DNA of 64,000 nt, from contig CAXIPT010000003.1 in assembly GCA_964030475.1 (NCBI GenBank), positions 10,121,953 through 10,185,952 on the forward strand. Reading direction: 5' to 3'. This stretch comes from Tethya wilhelma (taxonomy: Eukaryota > Porifera > Demospongiae > Tethyida > Tethyidae). This document shows, in pieces, positions 43,937-55,406 of the stretch. Under the pieces are notes generated by a model that was not told where the DNA came from, did no database searches, and saw nothing but the letters and a program-made list of their open reading frames with translations. Both the position numbers and the translations under genes were made by a program. Positions within the stretch are counted from its first letter, which is position 1; the number at the start of each line of letters is the position of its first letter.

Positions 43937-46900
43937 ATGAAGGCTGTGTTTGTACTATCAGTGATATCCCTACTCTATTACGATCCTGTAAATGGGAGCA
44001 GAATCATCACAAATTCGCTGCCTGTTCCAGCGTAAGCCTTTCAGTACATCAGTGTTCCAATCTGCATCTCTGACATAGTGCTAATCTCATAATTATGTGC
44101 ACTTGCAATTGCTCTTTTTATAATAATATCATACATGCATAATGCATGCATTGCAGTCATGCCCTCATTACTCCTCAAAGCTACCACATTGGTGTGACTG
44201 AGACCTTCTCACTGACCAGCTACGATGACGACACATTTAATGCAACAGCTTCTGTCTTGTACCGAAGCTGCACATGTGGCCGGCGCCAATGGACATGTTC
44301 TGGACAGTTTGATAACGTGTTCTCTCAAAGCACTAGAGAAGTACAACAAGGTTTGTAACGTGTGAATAAATCACAACTGCATGTGGTCTTGTCACCAATC
44401 ATATATAGCTCGATTAATCGATTCATATTTCTTTTTCTTTTCTGTCGATTGCATTTTTGCATGCACACATCGATCAGGCCAACCTGTTGTTCTATCTGTC
44501 GAGGTAAGAGCTAGGTCTATTGATAATTGTCAATCTGTGATTTAGAATCAACTAATGTACCAGCAACATTGCTAATAATGTGAATGCCCTACTTTCTATA
44601 GATGCCTAGTATTGATCAGTTGGTGGTTCGAGAATATGCAGTGAGCATAACAGCAAAAAATGGAGCTATGGTTTTCTTAAAGAAACAAATATCTTTCAAT
44701 CGAGATGATTTTGGATTCCTCTTGATAAGGACAAGCAAGCCAATCTATAAGCCAGAGCAAGATGGTAGGTCATTCATATTAACTTCAATTAATTGTAGAA
44801 TTTGTAGTGTTTGCAGAGTTTGTATTTAATGCTGATAATTATATATCTATATGTCTCCACTTTAATATGATTCAAGCATGCAGTCTCTGGCCCATAATAT
44901 TATAGATGTGCAATTAAATAATTCTGTTGTGACTAGTATGTTGTCATGAGTTACCTGGGAAAGTTTAGTGGGATTAAGCTTTTACAGTTTTTGCAGATCA
45001 TGATCCATCCGTGAAATTCTCGATAGCGTGCATATGTATGGGCATCGCACAGCAACGCAAATTTGAAAAAATCTTAGACGAGAGACATCGGCAAATGCTG
45101 ACACTGCAAAACTTTCCTGCTATATACTATAATTGTATATGTCTAAGGCTTATAGTTTAATAGTTCCCACGTACACCCTAACCTCAGCATTAATTGGTTT
45201 TAAATTATTTCCACTCGACCATCTGTTCAATTGAATCGATATAGCTTCCACTTCAATAAATCTTCAGTGTATGCTGATTAATTTGTAATTTGTTTAAAGC
45301 ATTTCACTTCAGAGTCATTTGCACTCACATGCACATTGCAGTCTCATATTGTATTGCCTTTCTTGACAAGACCCTGAAGCCTCACAAAGCTAACGTCACT
45401 GTAAGTAATAATATATAATTACTAACCAATAACATTATTCAGTTGCTGTGACCCTCTATAAGTGTGAGAAACAATTCATGGTGCACCATGCNTTTTCCTT
45501 TTCTGTCGTTTGTATTTTTGCATGCACACATCGATTAGGCCAACCTGTTGTTCTATCTGTCGAGGTAAGAGCTAGGTCTATTGATGATTGTCAATCTGTG
45601 ATTTAGAATCAACTAATGTACCAGCTGTTTAGGACAAACAATAGCAACATTGCTAATTATGTGAGTGCCCTACTTTCTATAGATGCCTAGTATTGATCAG
45701 TTGGTGGTTCGAGAATATGCAGTGAGCATAACAGCAAAAAATGGAGCTATGGTTTTCTTAAAGAAACAAATATCTTTCAATCAAGATGATTTTGGATTCC
45801 TCTTGATAAGGACAAGCAAGCCAATCTATAAGCCAGAGCAAGATGGTAGGTCATTCATATTAATTTCAATTAATTGTAGTGTTTGCAGAGTTTGTATTTA
45901 ATGCTGATAATTATATATCTATATGTCTCCACTTTAATATGATTCAAGCATGCAGTCTCTGGCCCATAATATTATAGATGTGCAATTAAATAATTCTGTT
46001 GTGACTAGACTGAAGAGTATGTTGTCATGAGTTACCTGGGAAAGTTTAGTGGGATTAAGCTTTTACAGTTTTTGCAGATCATGATCCATCCGTGAAATTC
46101 TTGATAGCGTGCATATGTATGGGCATCGCACAGCAACGCAAAAAATCTTAGACGAGAGACATCGGCAAATGCTGACACTGCAAAACTTTCCCGCTATATA
46201 CCATATTTGTATATGTCTAAGGCTTATAGTTTAATAGTTCCCACAGCTGTTCCCACGTACACCCTAGCCTCAGCATTAATTGGTTTTTAATTATTTCCAC
46301 TCGCACATCTGTTCCATTGATATATATAGCTTCCACTGCAATAAATCTTCAGTGCACGTTGATTAATTTGTAATTTGTTTAAAGCATTTCACTTCAGAGT
46401 CATTTGCACTCACATGCACATTGCAGTCTCATATTGTATTGCCTTTCTTGACAAGACCCTGAAGCCTCACAAAGCTAACGTCACTGTAAGTAATAATATA
46501 TAATAATTACTAACCAATAACATTATTCAGTTGCTGTGACCCTCTATAAGTGTGAGAAACAATTCATGGTGCACCATGCTTCTTGGAAGTTTGCAGGCAT
46601 GAGTGGGTAAATAGATCATATTTGTTACACCAAAGGAAGTGGGATCGGCGATTGGTTATGATGCTTGAGACCATGGAAAGAGCCATTGTCCATGGCTTCA
46701 GATTTCTAAGAAGTTCGAGAGAGATCAATTAACTTTGAGTACAGGGTTAATTGTTGGTTTGTTTTTTGGTCAGGGCCACGTTAATATCACATCTGCTATG
46801 GCAAGCAGTAGGATGAGGATGAGTGATTGTGTGTAATGGTTGTTACCACAGAGAAGCCACTGTGTCTCGTTTTGTGAGTGAAGAGATTTCCAGGAAGTCA

Positions 46901-49900
46901 GATCTCGAAGTCAACCTATATTATTGTAGTGTGGTAGCCTCGTTCCCAGGCCTTCTCCAGCATGTATATTTTGTGAGTGGTAAAGTTTATGGGCAAGGTC
47001 TGGGAACAAGGCTAGTAGTATATGGGTCGTTAGTGGATTATATGATAACCTCATTTCCAGGCCTAGCTTCTATGGCATGCATTTTGTATTTCACAAGTTG
47101 CAATATTTTATGGGGAAGACCTGGGAATGAGGCTAAGATTATGTCATACTTCTATAGCTGTTGACTTTCTATTTCATGCATTTCTATACTCTCCCAATTA
47201 AACCCACATTCACACACAAAGGTCAAGATCACAATTGAGGTTAGTTTGTTGTCATCATTATAGCTATTATATAGCGAAAGTATTGTTAGAATGCTTGGAT
47301 GTGTGCTGGGCTTGAGTGAACCAGTACGTACACTTTGTATGTTGCAGGATTCTTATCACAAGCAGATTCTCAAGTTGAATTCTGTTCAAGTACCAGCTGG
47401 AGGTACGGAGTTGATTACACGAGATCCACAAAATTAATGCACTCATTACATCACCAGTTAAGATCATAAGTACACTAAGTCTTTTGTAGATCTCACTTAT
47501 AGTAATCACTTAGCATTTTATTTTGTACAGATCTTAAATGTTTAGAATTTCCATTATCAGAGGAACCTAATTTTGGAAGGTGGACTATTGGAGCTCAGTT
47601 AAATGTGAGCCACTGTTGGTTGGCAATCAATAATATATGAAGATCATGCATGTTTGCAATGATACTGACAGCTTCCCAATGAGGGCAATTGTCGTCATAG
47701 CTCTGTTATTCCAAGAGGCAAGTGCTTTTTTATGGTGGAAGAATTTGGTAAGAACTCCCGATGCACCGTATACCTTTAACGCTGATCAAGCTGTATGGTT
47801 GGCCTATACTACGCCATGCCTGCATCATACTCATTTTCCATCTCTACATGCGTGCAGTTCTCCCAAAGTTTGAAGTCACACTGACTGGTCCTGTTCAGCT
47901 TGGAAGAGAGGATAGACATATCACAGGCTCAGTGGAAGCCTTGTACACTTTTGGTGAACCACTGCAAGGCACAGTCAAGATTAATGCTACTCTGAATTCT
48001 ATTGGAATAGAAACTCTTCTCTTTTACAACAATTCTCATGTACTGGTAAGTGAATATTGTCTCTGTGTATACCTGCATGCTTGTAAATAGCCTCAATCGA
48101 CTAAGCCCAGCAAACCACACTGCCTTCTCTGTTTGACTTATTGATAAGTGCCGAGGGCTGGTTTACAATAATACATCCCTTCTTTACAGGATAAGGGTCG
48201 CTTTGAATTCAATATTCCAGCTGAAGCTTATCACCAACTGATAAACAATGAATACGATCCATTCTGTATGAGGTCAACTGTCACTGTTGTGGCTGAAGTG
48301 GCAGAGGCTGGTCGTGGCACCATGGCAGCAGACACCCATCAATTCTCCCTCGTATCAAGTCCAATTGATGTGAAGTTTGCAGACGACAATCCAAAGGTGT
48401 TTAGACCAGGACTCAACTACACTGTGAAGGTAAGCATAAGAATTATTGTCTTGTCCTAAATGGAATCTTCATATTTTAGCCTTTCAAAGCTTTCATTTCT
48501 CATGTCAATTCAATAACAGAGGCTATTTTAACACAGGCTATTGCCAGTCTTGTTGATGGCTCTCCAGCTGTTGGTGCTAGTGTGTTGATTACAGCCACAA
48601 CCAATAATGGAGATAAGGTTCTTCTTTATGAGGAGACGGTAACTGACGATAAGGATGGTACTATTAACTTAACCTTCTTTGTGCCCATGGATACCAAATG
48701 CATAAAGATATCAGTAAGACTTAGTTAGATTTAATTATGAGTAGCTGATTGTTTTCATTTTACCCTTAATTTCTCTTTAGATACGTCCAACTTCCCACTT
48801 CAGCTCATGTTCTAAGGAGTTTGAGTGTTTCTCTCCCTCTCCAATGCACTCGCCAACCAATTCCTTCCTCCAACTGACAGATGTCTCTGACCAAATCTTG
48901 AAAGTTAGGCATACATAAATTTCAGTGTTAATTTTAAACTTAATGGACATGCACCTTGACACATACAGCCAAATTCTAGTGCTGAGATTCGTGCTGATGC
49001 AACTGTTGAATTCCAATTCCTTCATCTTCTGGTTAGTGATGGGTCTATAGCCTCATCTTTCTTTAAAGATAGATTTGTACTTTTGTGCATTCCGCAGGTG
49101 ATTTCTCAAGGAAGTATTCAACATCACACTCATTCTGTGGGACAAGCTGGTGCTAAATCTACCCAGTTTTCATTCCAAGTAACCCATTCCATGACTCCAA
49201 TAGTCAAAGTCCTTGGTTTCTTTGCCCGAGAAGATGGAGAGCTAGTTGCTGATCTTATCGAGTTAGAAATTCAGTGTGAACTCAGCCACGCAGTGACTCT
49301 CAAATTTGATCAAAGTGATGCTAAACCTGGCAATGATGTTTCTATTTCAACCAAAGCTTCTCCTAACTCAATTGTATTGCTCAGTATTTTAGACAAGAGT
49401 GTCACGCTACTTGCAGATGCTTGCAAGTCTCTGGACCAGGACAATGTAATACCATTAAATTTTTAGTGTTGATATTAAATTTTGTTTCCTCCATGTGTAT
49501 GTAGGTGTGTACCCTCCTGCGTCAGTTGACTAGAGGTTCACCAATCCGTGGACATGCTTGTAGCTCTGTCTGCTGTCCAACAGGCTGTTTCAAGCCGAAA
49601 TACAATCCACCTAATTTTCTTAGTAAAGCACAGCTGAGTGATAGTGACTATGTAAGTATAGTGTAAAGTGTACCAAACAAATTGATATAATAATGTGACC
49701 GTGCTGTATACACCTATCTCAGCAATTATTGTTAGTGTCTTATAATACCGTTTGTATCCTTCTAGTTATGCAATAGATACATAGAACCATTGCAATTCAA
49801 GGGAAGAAGCTGTTGCTCTGAGCCGAAAAGCATTGCAGTTAATGACATATTCAATGTAAGACATATTGCGTGTGTGTGTGTCTAGATGTGTATGTGTGCA

Positions 49901-50211
49901 TTTAGGTATAATGATTAACCATACTCTAATGTGTCAATCACTATACAGGCAGCTGGTGTGACACTTTTCTCTAATTTAGACAAGCCACTGCCATCTCCTG
50001 TCCAAGATCCCATTATTTACTGCCCTAAGCGCCCTAGATGCAGGTGGCCATTATGGCGTAAGTTCTCTACATGATTAGCCTTTTCAATGATTAACTTTGT
50101 TACTTTAATCAGACCAAACTTATATAGTAGAATTAATATAATATTATAGCTATTTTTTGACAATGTATACACTGTCCTTTGATTGAGAGAGAGAGAGTGT
50201 GTGCACTGTGT

Positions 50212-50295
<84 letters not shown>

Positions 50296-53200
50296 TGTGT
50301 GTGTGTGTGTGTGTGTGTGTATGTTTGTGTGTGTGCATGAGTGTGTGTGTGTGTGTATATATGATTATATCATAACAACAATTATGTAGCTGATTATGAC
50401 TGGTTGTATGATGATGGACTAGCTGGACCTGAACCCAGACTCCAACCGGCTCTACCATTCCTCACTATCTCTCTGCCTGAAAATCAAGCAGAGGTAGAAC
50501 CTGATCTTGTAATTGAGGAAGAGCCAAGTGAAGAAATTGAACCAAATGAGCAAGAAGAGCAAGCCAGAACTTTCTTCCCTGAAAGCTGGATATTTCAAGT
50601 GTTAAAAGCAAAGTATGTGTGATTTGAAATGGCCAATGAAGTTAGTAATGTGTCTGAGGATGAAAACTTATTATTGTGTTAAATTTAAAGTGGCACATGC
50701 ATATCTATATGCATGCAGTTCTGATGGAGATGCTGTGTTGAACTCCACTACTCCTGATACCATTACCACGTGGTTTGCTGAGTCCATTGGCCTCCATAGA
50801 GAGGTGGGACTGGGTGTCTCACGAAGGGCCCAGTTGAGGGTCATAAAGGACTTCTTTGTCTCTCTTGAGCTTCCCTTCAGTGTGAACTTTGGGGAGGCAG
50901 TGACCATCATTCCTTTGGTGTTCAACTTTGGAAGGAGTCAACCATTTGTTGATGTTAGTTATCTGTGAAATATAATGTACAACAGTACCCCTAAAATTTA
51001 AAGCATTCATCAATACTATGTGCATGTACAGATACATACCCATGCATGTCTTAAATTGCATTATACTGCATTTTGCAGGCTACTATATCAGTCCAAGTGG
51101 ATAATGATCTGGTTATCCTTGAAACAACTCTACCAGAGAGCAATATTCTTAGAATCCAGCAAAGCTCCAGCCAACCTTTTACTCTCAAACTGAGGCCTCT
51201 TGCCATTGGACGACTGACCATCACTGTAGCAGCTGTCAACAACCTGGGAGAGAGAGATGTTGTCATCAAAGAGCTGTTTGTTAAGGTATCTTCAGACTAA
51301 TCATTAAGAACATATTTATACATAATTATAAACATAATATGAATGTATATTTAATTTTTGTTTTATATTCACGTCATATTAGCCTGGTTGTGAGAGTTTT
51401 GATCTGTCTGAAAATATTCTTGCTGAAGGTATACACGTATTTGCAATATGTTTGGTAGTTTACTCTAAACTTTTAACTCTCGTCTACATAATTTTGTTTT
51501 TCTATGCTTGCCTATACAATGAAGGTACTGGAGAACACTGCTTTAACTTCTCTCTGCCTTCCTGTGTAGTCCCAGGATCAGCATCAGCAGCCATCTCAGT
51601 CACTGGTTAGCACTTTGGCATTCAAATTAAGTTTCATTAGAGATTGTCACTGAATTTTTGTTCTATTTTAGGTGCTACACTTCCAATTAAAAACCCTGAA
51701 TATTATAATCCTCATTATTTACTAAGTCTTCCAAGTGGATGTGGTGAACAAAACCTTGCAAAAACAGCCATCAATGTGGTTGTGGGAGAATATCTGGTAG
51801 CTTTAGATCAGCTGCAAAGGTATACAGCAAAAAAAATCAAATGGAATATCCAGAGAGGTATGCACATGTCTCTATATCCACAATACTAAATGTTTTAATT
51901 TACAATACAATGCCATTTAGGCTATCAAAACCAGCTAACCTTTTTCAAGTCTTCTGGGTGCTTTAGCATCTGGCGCTCAGCACCATGCACCTCATGGTAA
52001 GTTCAATACGTATAACTATATACTTATATTAAATGCAATTAATACCTATAACCAATAATCCATTGTATATATTTGTATAATATATTGGACAGGTTGACTG
52101 CTGCAGTTGTTGATGTTTTCTCTAGTATTGTAAAGTTTTACAAAGGTACATAATGGATGATTTGACACTTAAAAATTCTTCCAAGTTCCAATAGGTAATA
52201 ATTATGACTTTTTATAATCTTCATGATAATTATTGGAAATTTCAGATCAAGAACGAGACATAGAATTGATAGACCTATCGGTTCTCACTTCAAGTGTTAA
52301 CTACATCATTAATAACCAAGATCAAATGACAGGTCAAATACCCATCAATGGACCGGTTCACAACTCCAGACTAATAGTATGATTTATGCAAGTCTACTGA
52401 GTTGAAGTCCTTTCTTGTTACCTTGATACTGTATATTTTAGGGTAATAGAAATCTTGGTGCCCACACTGCATTATCCATTGTGGCTCTGAAGCAGTATGT
52501 GGGCGTATTTGGTGAATCTGAAGATACTGCTGTCTCTGGAAATGTGGTAATTAATTTTATGTAATAATTATATATACACGACATTAATTGTGCTAACCTC
52601 ATCGATTTGTACGATTTTGTATCCTGGAGGAGTGTGTCACCAAACTCTTCTAGATCATTTTTTTTTGTGTGTGATGCAACTGGTATAGGTTGCATGAAAT
52701 GAGGATTTCAATTTCAAAATTCCTATTATAAGCTTATAAGTTTGACATCATACTGCATACTGGATTCTGTATCAATATCACAGACAAGAGCTGACAAAGC
52801 CATCCGCTTTGCTGGATCATACCTGAGGAAAATCTTCAATAGTAGAAAGAATGAAATCTCTGACTACAGTATTGCCCTCATGGCCTACTCTTTTGTGAAT
52901 TCTTCAAGAAGAAGACTCACGCAACGTATTTTTACTGATTTAAGTTCTCGTATCACTACAAGTAGCCAAAGTAAGTTAACACTAATAATTGACTACTATA
53001 TATATATATATACTTATTGAACATCAGATTCTAACTCAGGATGACTAACATACATGCACCCCATTTGTATTAATATTCATGGCAGTTGACAGTGGTTGTG
53101 TTGTGTGTGATGTAAGGAACAAGAGACGCAATTTCCGGCAGCCTTCGCACATCCTACAGTATTCTGATCAGACAGCAGCCTGCGTTGAGACAACTGGTTA

Positions 53201-54798
53201 TGCCCTCCTTGCTCTATTGGGAGCCAACAATGTTCAAAATGAGGACAGCATTCATTGTCTTGCTAAGTGGTTGCTTATGACGAGGAGATATTCTGGAAGA
53301 TTCTTTTCGTCTCAGGTATGCTATAGTTATTAATTTTTTGCTTCCTGTCATTAAACTGATATATATTATTTGTAACAATTACTATTAATAGCAGCTGTAT
53401 TAATTTTAGCCTTAATTTCCCTTGTGCAAGCTTGTGTTATGTTGATGGTTTTAAATAAATCTTGCTGTGGTAATTGCACCCATGACTGTGCAAGGTGAAG
53501 ATGTAGTCTATAGAAATGACACTGTTATACATGATTCCTCTCAGGATACAATTGTTGGGACACGAGCTCTGACTGCCTACGAAAATTTTAAAGATAGCTT
53601 GATCACAAACATGGAAGTAACATTGGACATTCAAGGGCTGAGCATTGAAACAACCACTTTTGTCAATGCTAATCACTCTGAGATGATCCTCAAGCAAGTG
53701 AGCCATACATCCATGCATGCATGCAGCTGCTACTCAAGTCATTCATTTGAGTTGTCTCACTACTTTTATCGTTGTTAATGATCCTTTATAGGTACCAGTT
53801 GTTCCAAGTAATGACAACTGTGTCTCGTGGTCTGGTGAAGGGGGGATTCTAATTCAGGTTTGTTGCTTGTATCAACCCAGTAGCTGTAGTCAATTTGAGA
53901 CAAATAGTCTAAATTGCATGACCTTTAGACTATATATCTGTTTTATGGTCACCTTATGTGCAGGGCACTGTGTCTTTTCATGGTTGTGATTGCCGTGAGG
54001 ACACTAGGACATTCAGTATGGAACTAGCATCAGAGAAAAGAGATTTTCCCAATCAGAGATCACTGCTAACACTCTTTATTAGAATCAGGTAAAATACATT
54101 ATATAAGTTTCAAGGCATGCATGCCGATTAACCTGCAGCTTGAATGAGAGGTACATTACTTCATGCAAACAATACAGGTATCTTGATGGGAATTCCTCAA
54201 ACATGGCCATTGTTGATGTGGAAACTCCCTCAGGATATATCTTCTTGGAAGGAAAACTTGTGGAAGGCCAAGTGAGCAACAATCATATTATTATACGTTG
54301 TACAATTATGTTGCTTGTTGAGTAATCAATGAGAATTTTATGGCATTGTTTATCTTCTAGGATGGACAGTCTCAGTTCAGAAAGATTGAGAAAAAAGGAT
54401 CTAATGTTGTGTTATACTTTGATGATGTGAGACTCACTATCATGATATGACCATTGGTTAATCTCAAGTTGCATAATTATATTGTTATTCACTGAACCTA
54501 TATAGGTTCCAAGCCAACCTCCTACCACATTTGTTGTGGAGTTCCAGAAGAAATTTGAAATTGATAATCCTCAGCAGTCTCCAGTCACCATCTATGACTA
54601 CTATGATCCAGGTCAGACTATCTAACTCACCAGTCGTGTGTATACCAGTGTGTCATTGACAATCATGCAATGTAACATGAAACTGCAATTGTAAACTATA
54701 CCATAACAAGACAACCATCGACTAATCAATGCACTGTAGGCCAAATCATAACCAAGTACTATCTTCCTGTGACATCAGAGCCTCTCTCTGCTGAATAA
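43937..54798 (+). CDS. TEP/A2M-like gene, copy D (complete, 37 exons)
   Basis: The only complete copy; 1557 residues. Exons: 43937-44031, 44157-44350, 44478-44503, 44602-44764, 45342-45400, 47222-47239, 47348-47402, 47531-47604, 47672-47747, 47858-48045, 48190-48429, 48537-48713, 48781-48903, 48969-49031, 49098-49445, 49505-49651, 49766-49855, 49949-50057, 50390-50612, 50719-50953, 51079-51285, 51383-51428, 51525-51605, 51672-51857, 51921-51996, 52093-52145, 52246-52376, 52442-52546, 52784-52970, 53086-53315, 53545-53697, 53792-53857, 53964-54088, 54178-54271, 54361-54426, 54506-54611, 54740-54798. Signal peptide, MG domains, a Cys-rich bait-like region (exons 16-18), RTFFPESWIFQ, the thioester GCGEQ (1035-1039), His1156 in PVHNSRL, and a receptor-binding domain (SNMAIVDVE, YDYYDPG). 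TEPs bind targets covalently as opsonins or protease traps. Exons 3-5 occur a second time at 45539-46485 through assembly duplication and are counted once. Confidence 0.9.
45492..45492. other. Contig join (single N) inside TEP D
   Basis: The downstream contig repeats about 1 kb of the upstream one. Confidence 0.85.
45493..46580. repeat. Near-identical duplicate of about 44430-45491 (TEP D exons 3-5)
   Basis: Exons 3-5 recur at 45539-45564, 45683-45845 and 46427-46485, with a handful of substitutions and small indels (for example an extra GTTTAGGACAAACAATA stretch near 45627). Counting both sets would double an MG segment. Haplotype copies placed in tandem around the N are the simplest reading. 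Confidence 0.8.
46935..47136. mobile_element. Two adjacent TAGCCTCGTTCCCAGG hairpin MITEs
   Basis: 46935-47014 (TAGCCTCGTTCCCAGGCC with GGTCTGGGAACAAGGCTA) and 47047-47136 (ACCTCATTTCCAGGCC with GACCTGGGAATGAGGCTA), in intron 5 of TEP copy D. Confidence 0.75.
50180..50360. repeat. (GA)n-(GT)n microsatellite
   Basis: A long GT tract with small interruptions in intron 18 of TEP copy D. It yields spurious Cys/Val and His/Thr open frames. Confidence 0.95.
51737..51751 (+). other. Thioester site GCGEQ of TEP D
   Basis: GGA TGT GGT GAA CAA encodes Gly-Cys-Gly-Glu-Gln, in which the Cys and Gln form the internal thioester. The equivalent in copy E is at 58746-58760. The histidine codon that favours hydroxyl targets in complement-type TEPs is at 52359-52361. 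Confidence 0.93.
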
Positions 54799-55120
54799 TT
54801 GCCATTAATGGTGACAGAACTTAAAACTAACTTAGTGTATCTATGCACAATGATGTATGCATGCATGTGATTTATAAATGTTAAATATTGAATTCAAATC
54901 TGTATATGTGCCATTGTTTTTCTCCCTTTTGTAGTTTTAATAATTTAGTTATAATGTTGAGAATTAGACAAATTCACTAAGTTCTCCTTAGTATTTCGAA
55001 TTTGGATTTTGGCGGGAATTTTAAAATTGTTAACCTCTAAGCTAGCTATGACGACCACTTCCATACCGGTAGCTGTACATGTACATGATGATGAGGAGGA
55101 GTCTCCTGAGCCTCGGAGCC
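54799..55120. other. Intergenic region between TEP copies D and E
   Basis: No gene. It holds the 3' UTR of copy D and the promoter block TGACGACCACTTCCAT at 55049-55064. Confidence 0.6.
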
Positions 55121-55127
55121 TATAAAA
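55121..55127 (+). promoter_or_regulatory. TATA box of TEP copy E
   Basis: TATAAAA about 280 bp before the ATG at 55407; a 5'-UTR intron (GCTGCAG/GTAAAG donor at about 55215, acceptor ATAACAG at about 55361) is likely. Confidence 0.65.
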
Positions 55128-55406
55128 GAATGCCTAGGAGAAAAACTGTTCAGTTCTTCAACTTGCTGGAGGCTTATATATGCATGCTGTCAATTGGCAA
55201 GTTGCCAGCTGCAGGTAAAGATTCTGTTGCAGTGTGACTATTATAAACTAGTTTGGTTTATGGGCGTGTACACTGATGTTTATTATGGTACCATTTCATA
55301 CCTTGTTATATATAATGTTATATTGGTGTTTAATATTATTTTTTTTGGTTCTATATAACAGTGCTTACATGACATCTAGATTATACTTCATGATCTACTC
55401 ATCAAC

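Noticed and set aside
45539..46485. A second set of exons 3-5 in TEP copy D as a real extra domain
   Set aside because: Including it would duplicate an MG segment, it begins just after an N, and the other copies have one set only.
50150..50458. Open frames rich in His-Thr or Cys-Val
   Set aside because: They are translations of a GT microsatellite in an intron.
53467..53544. 5' extension of exon 31 of TEP copy D as coding
   Set aside because: Copies C and E start at the GATACA acceptor; the upstream open codons lie in an intron with a good branch/acceptor context.
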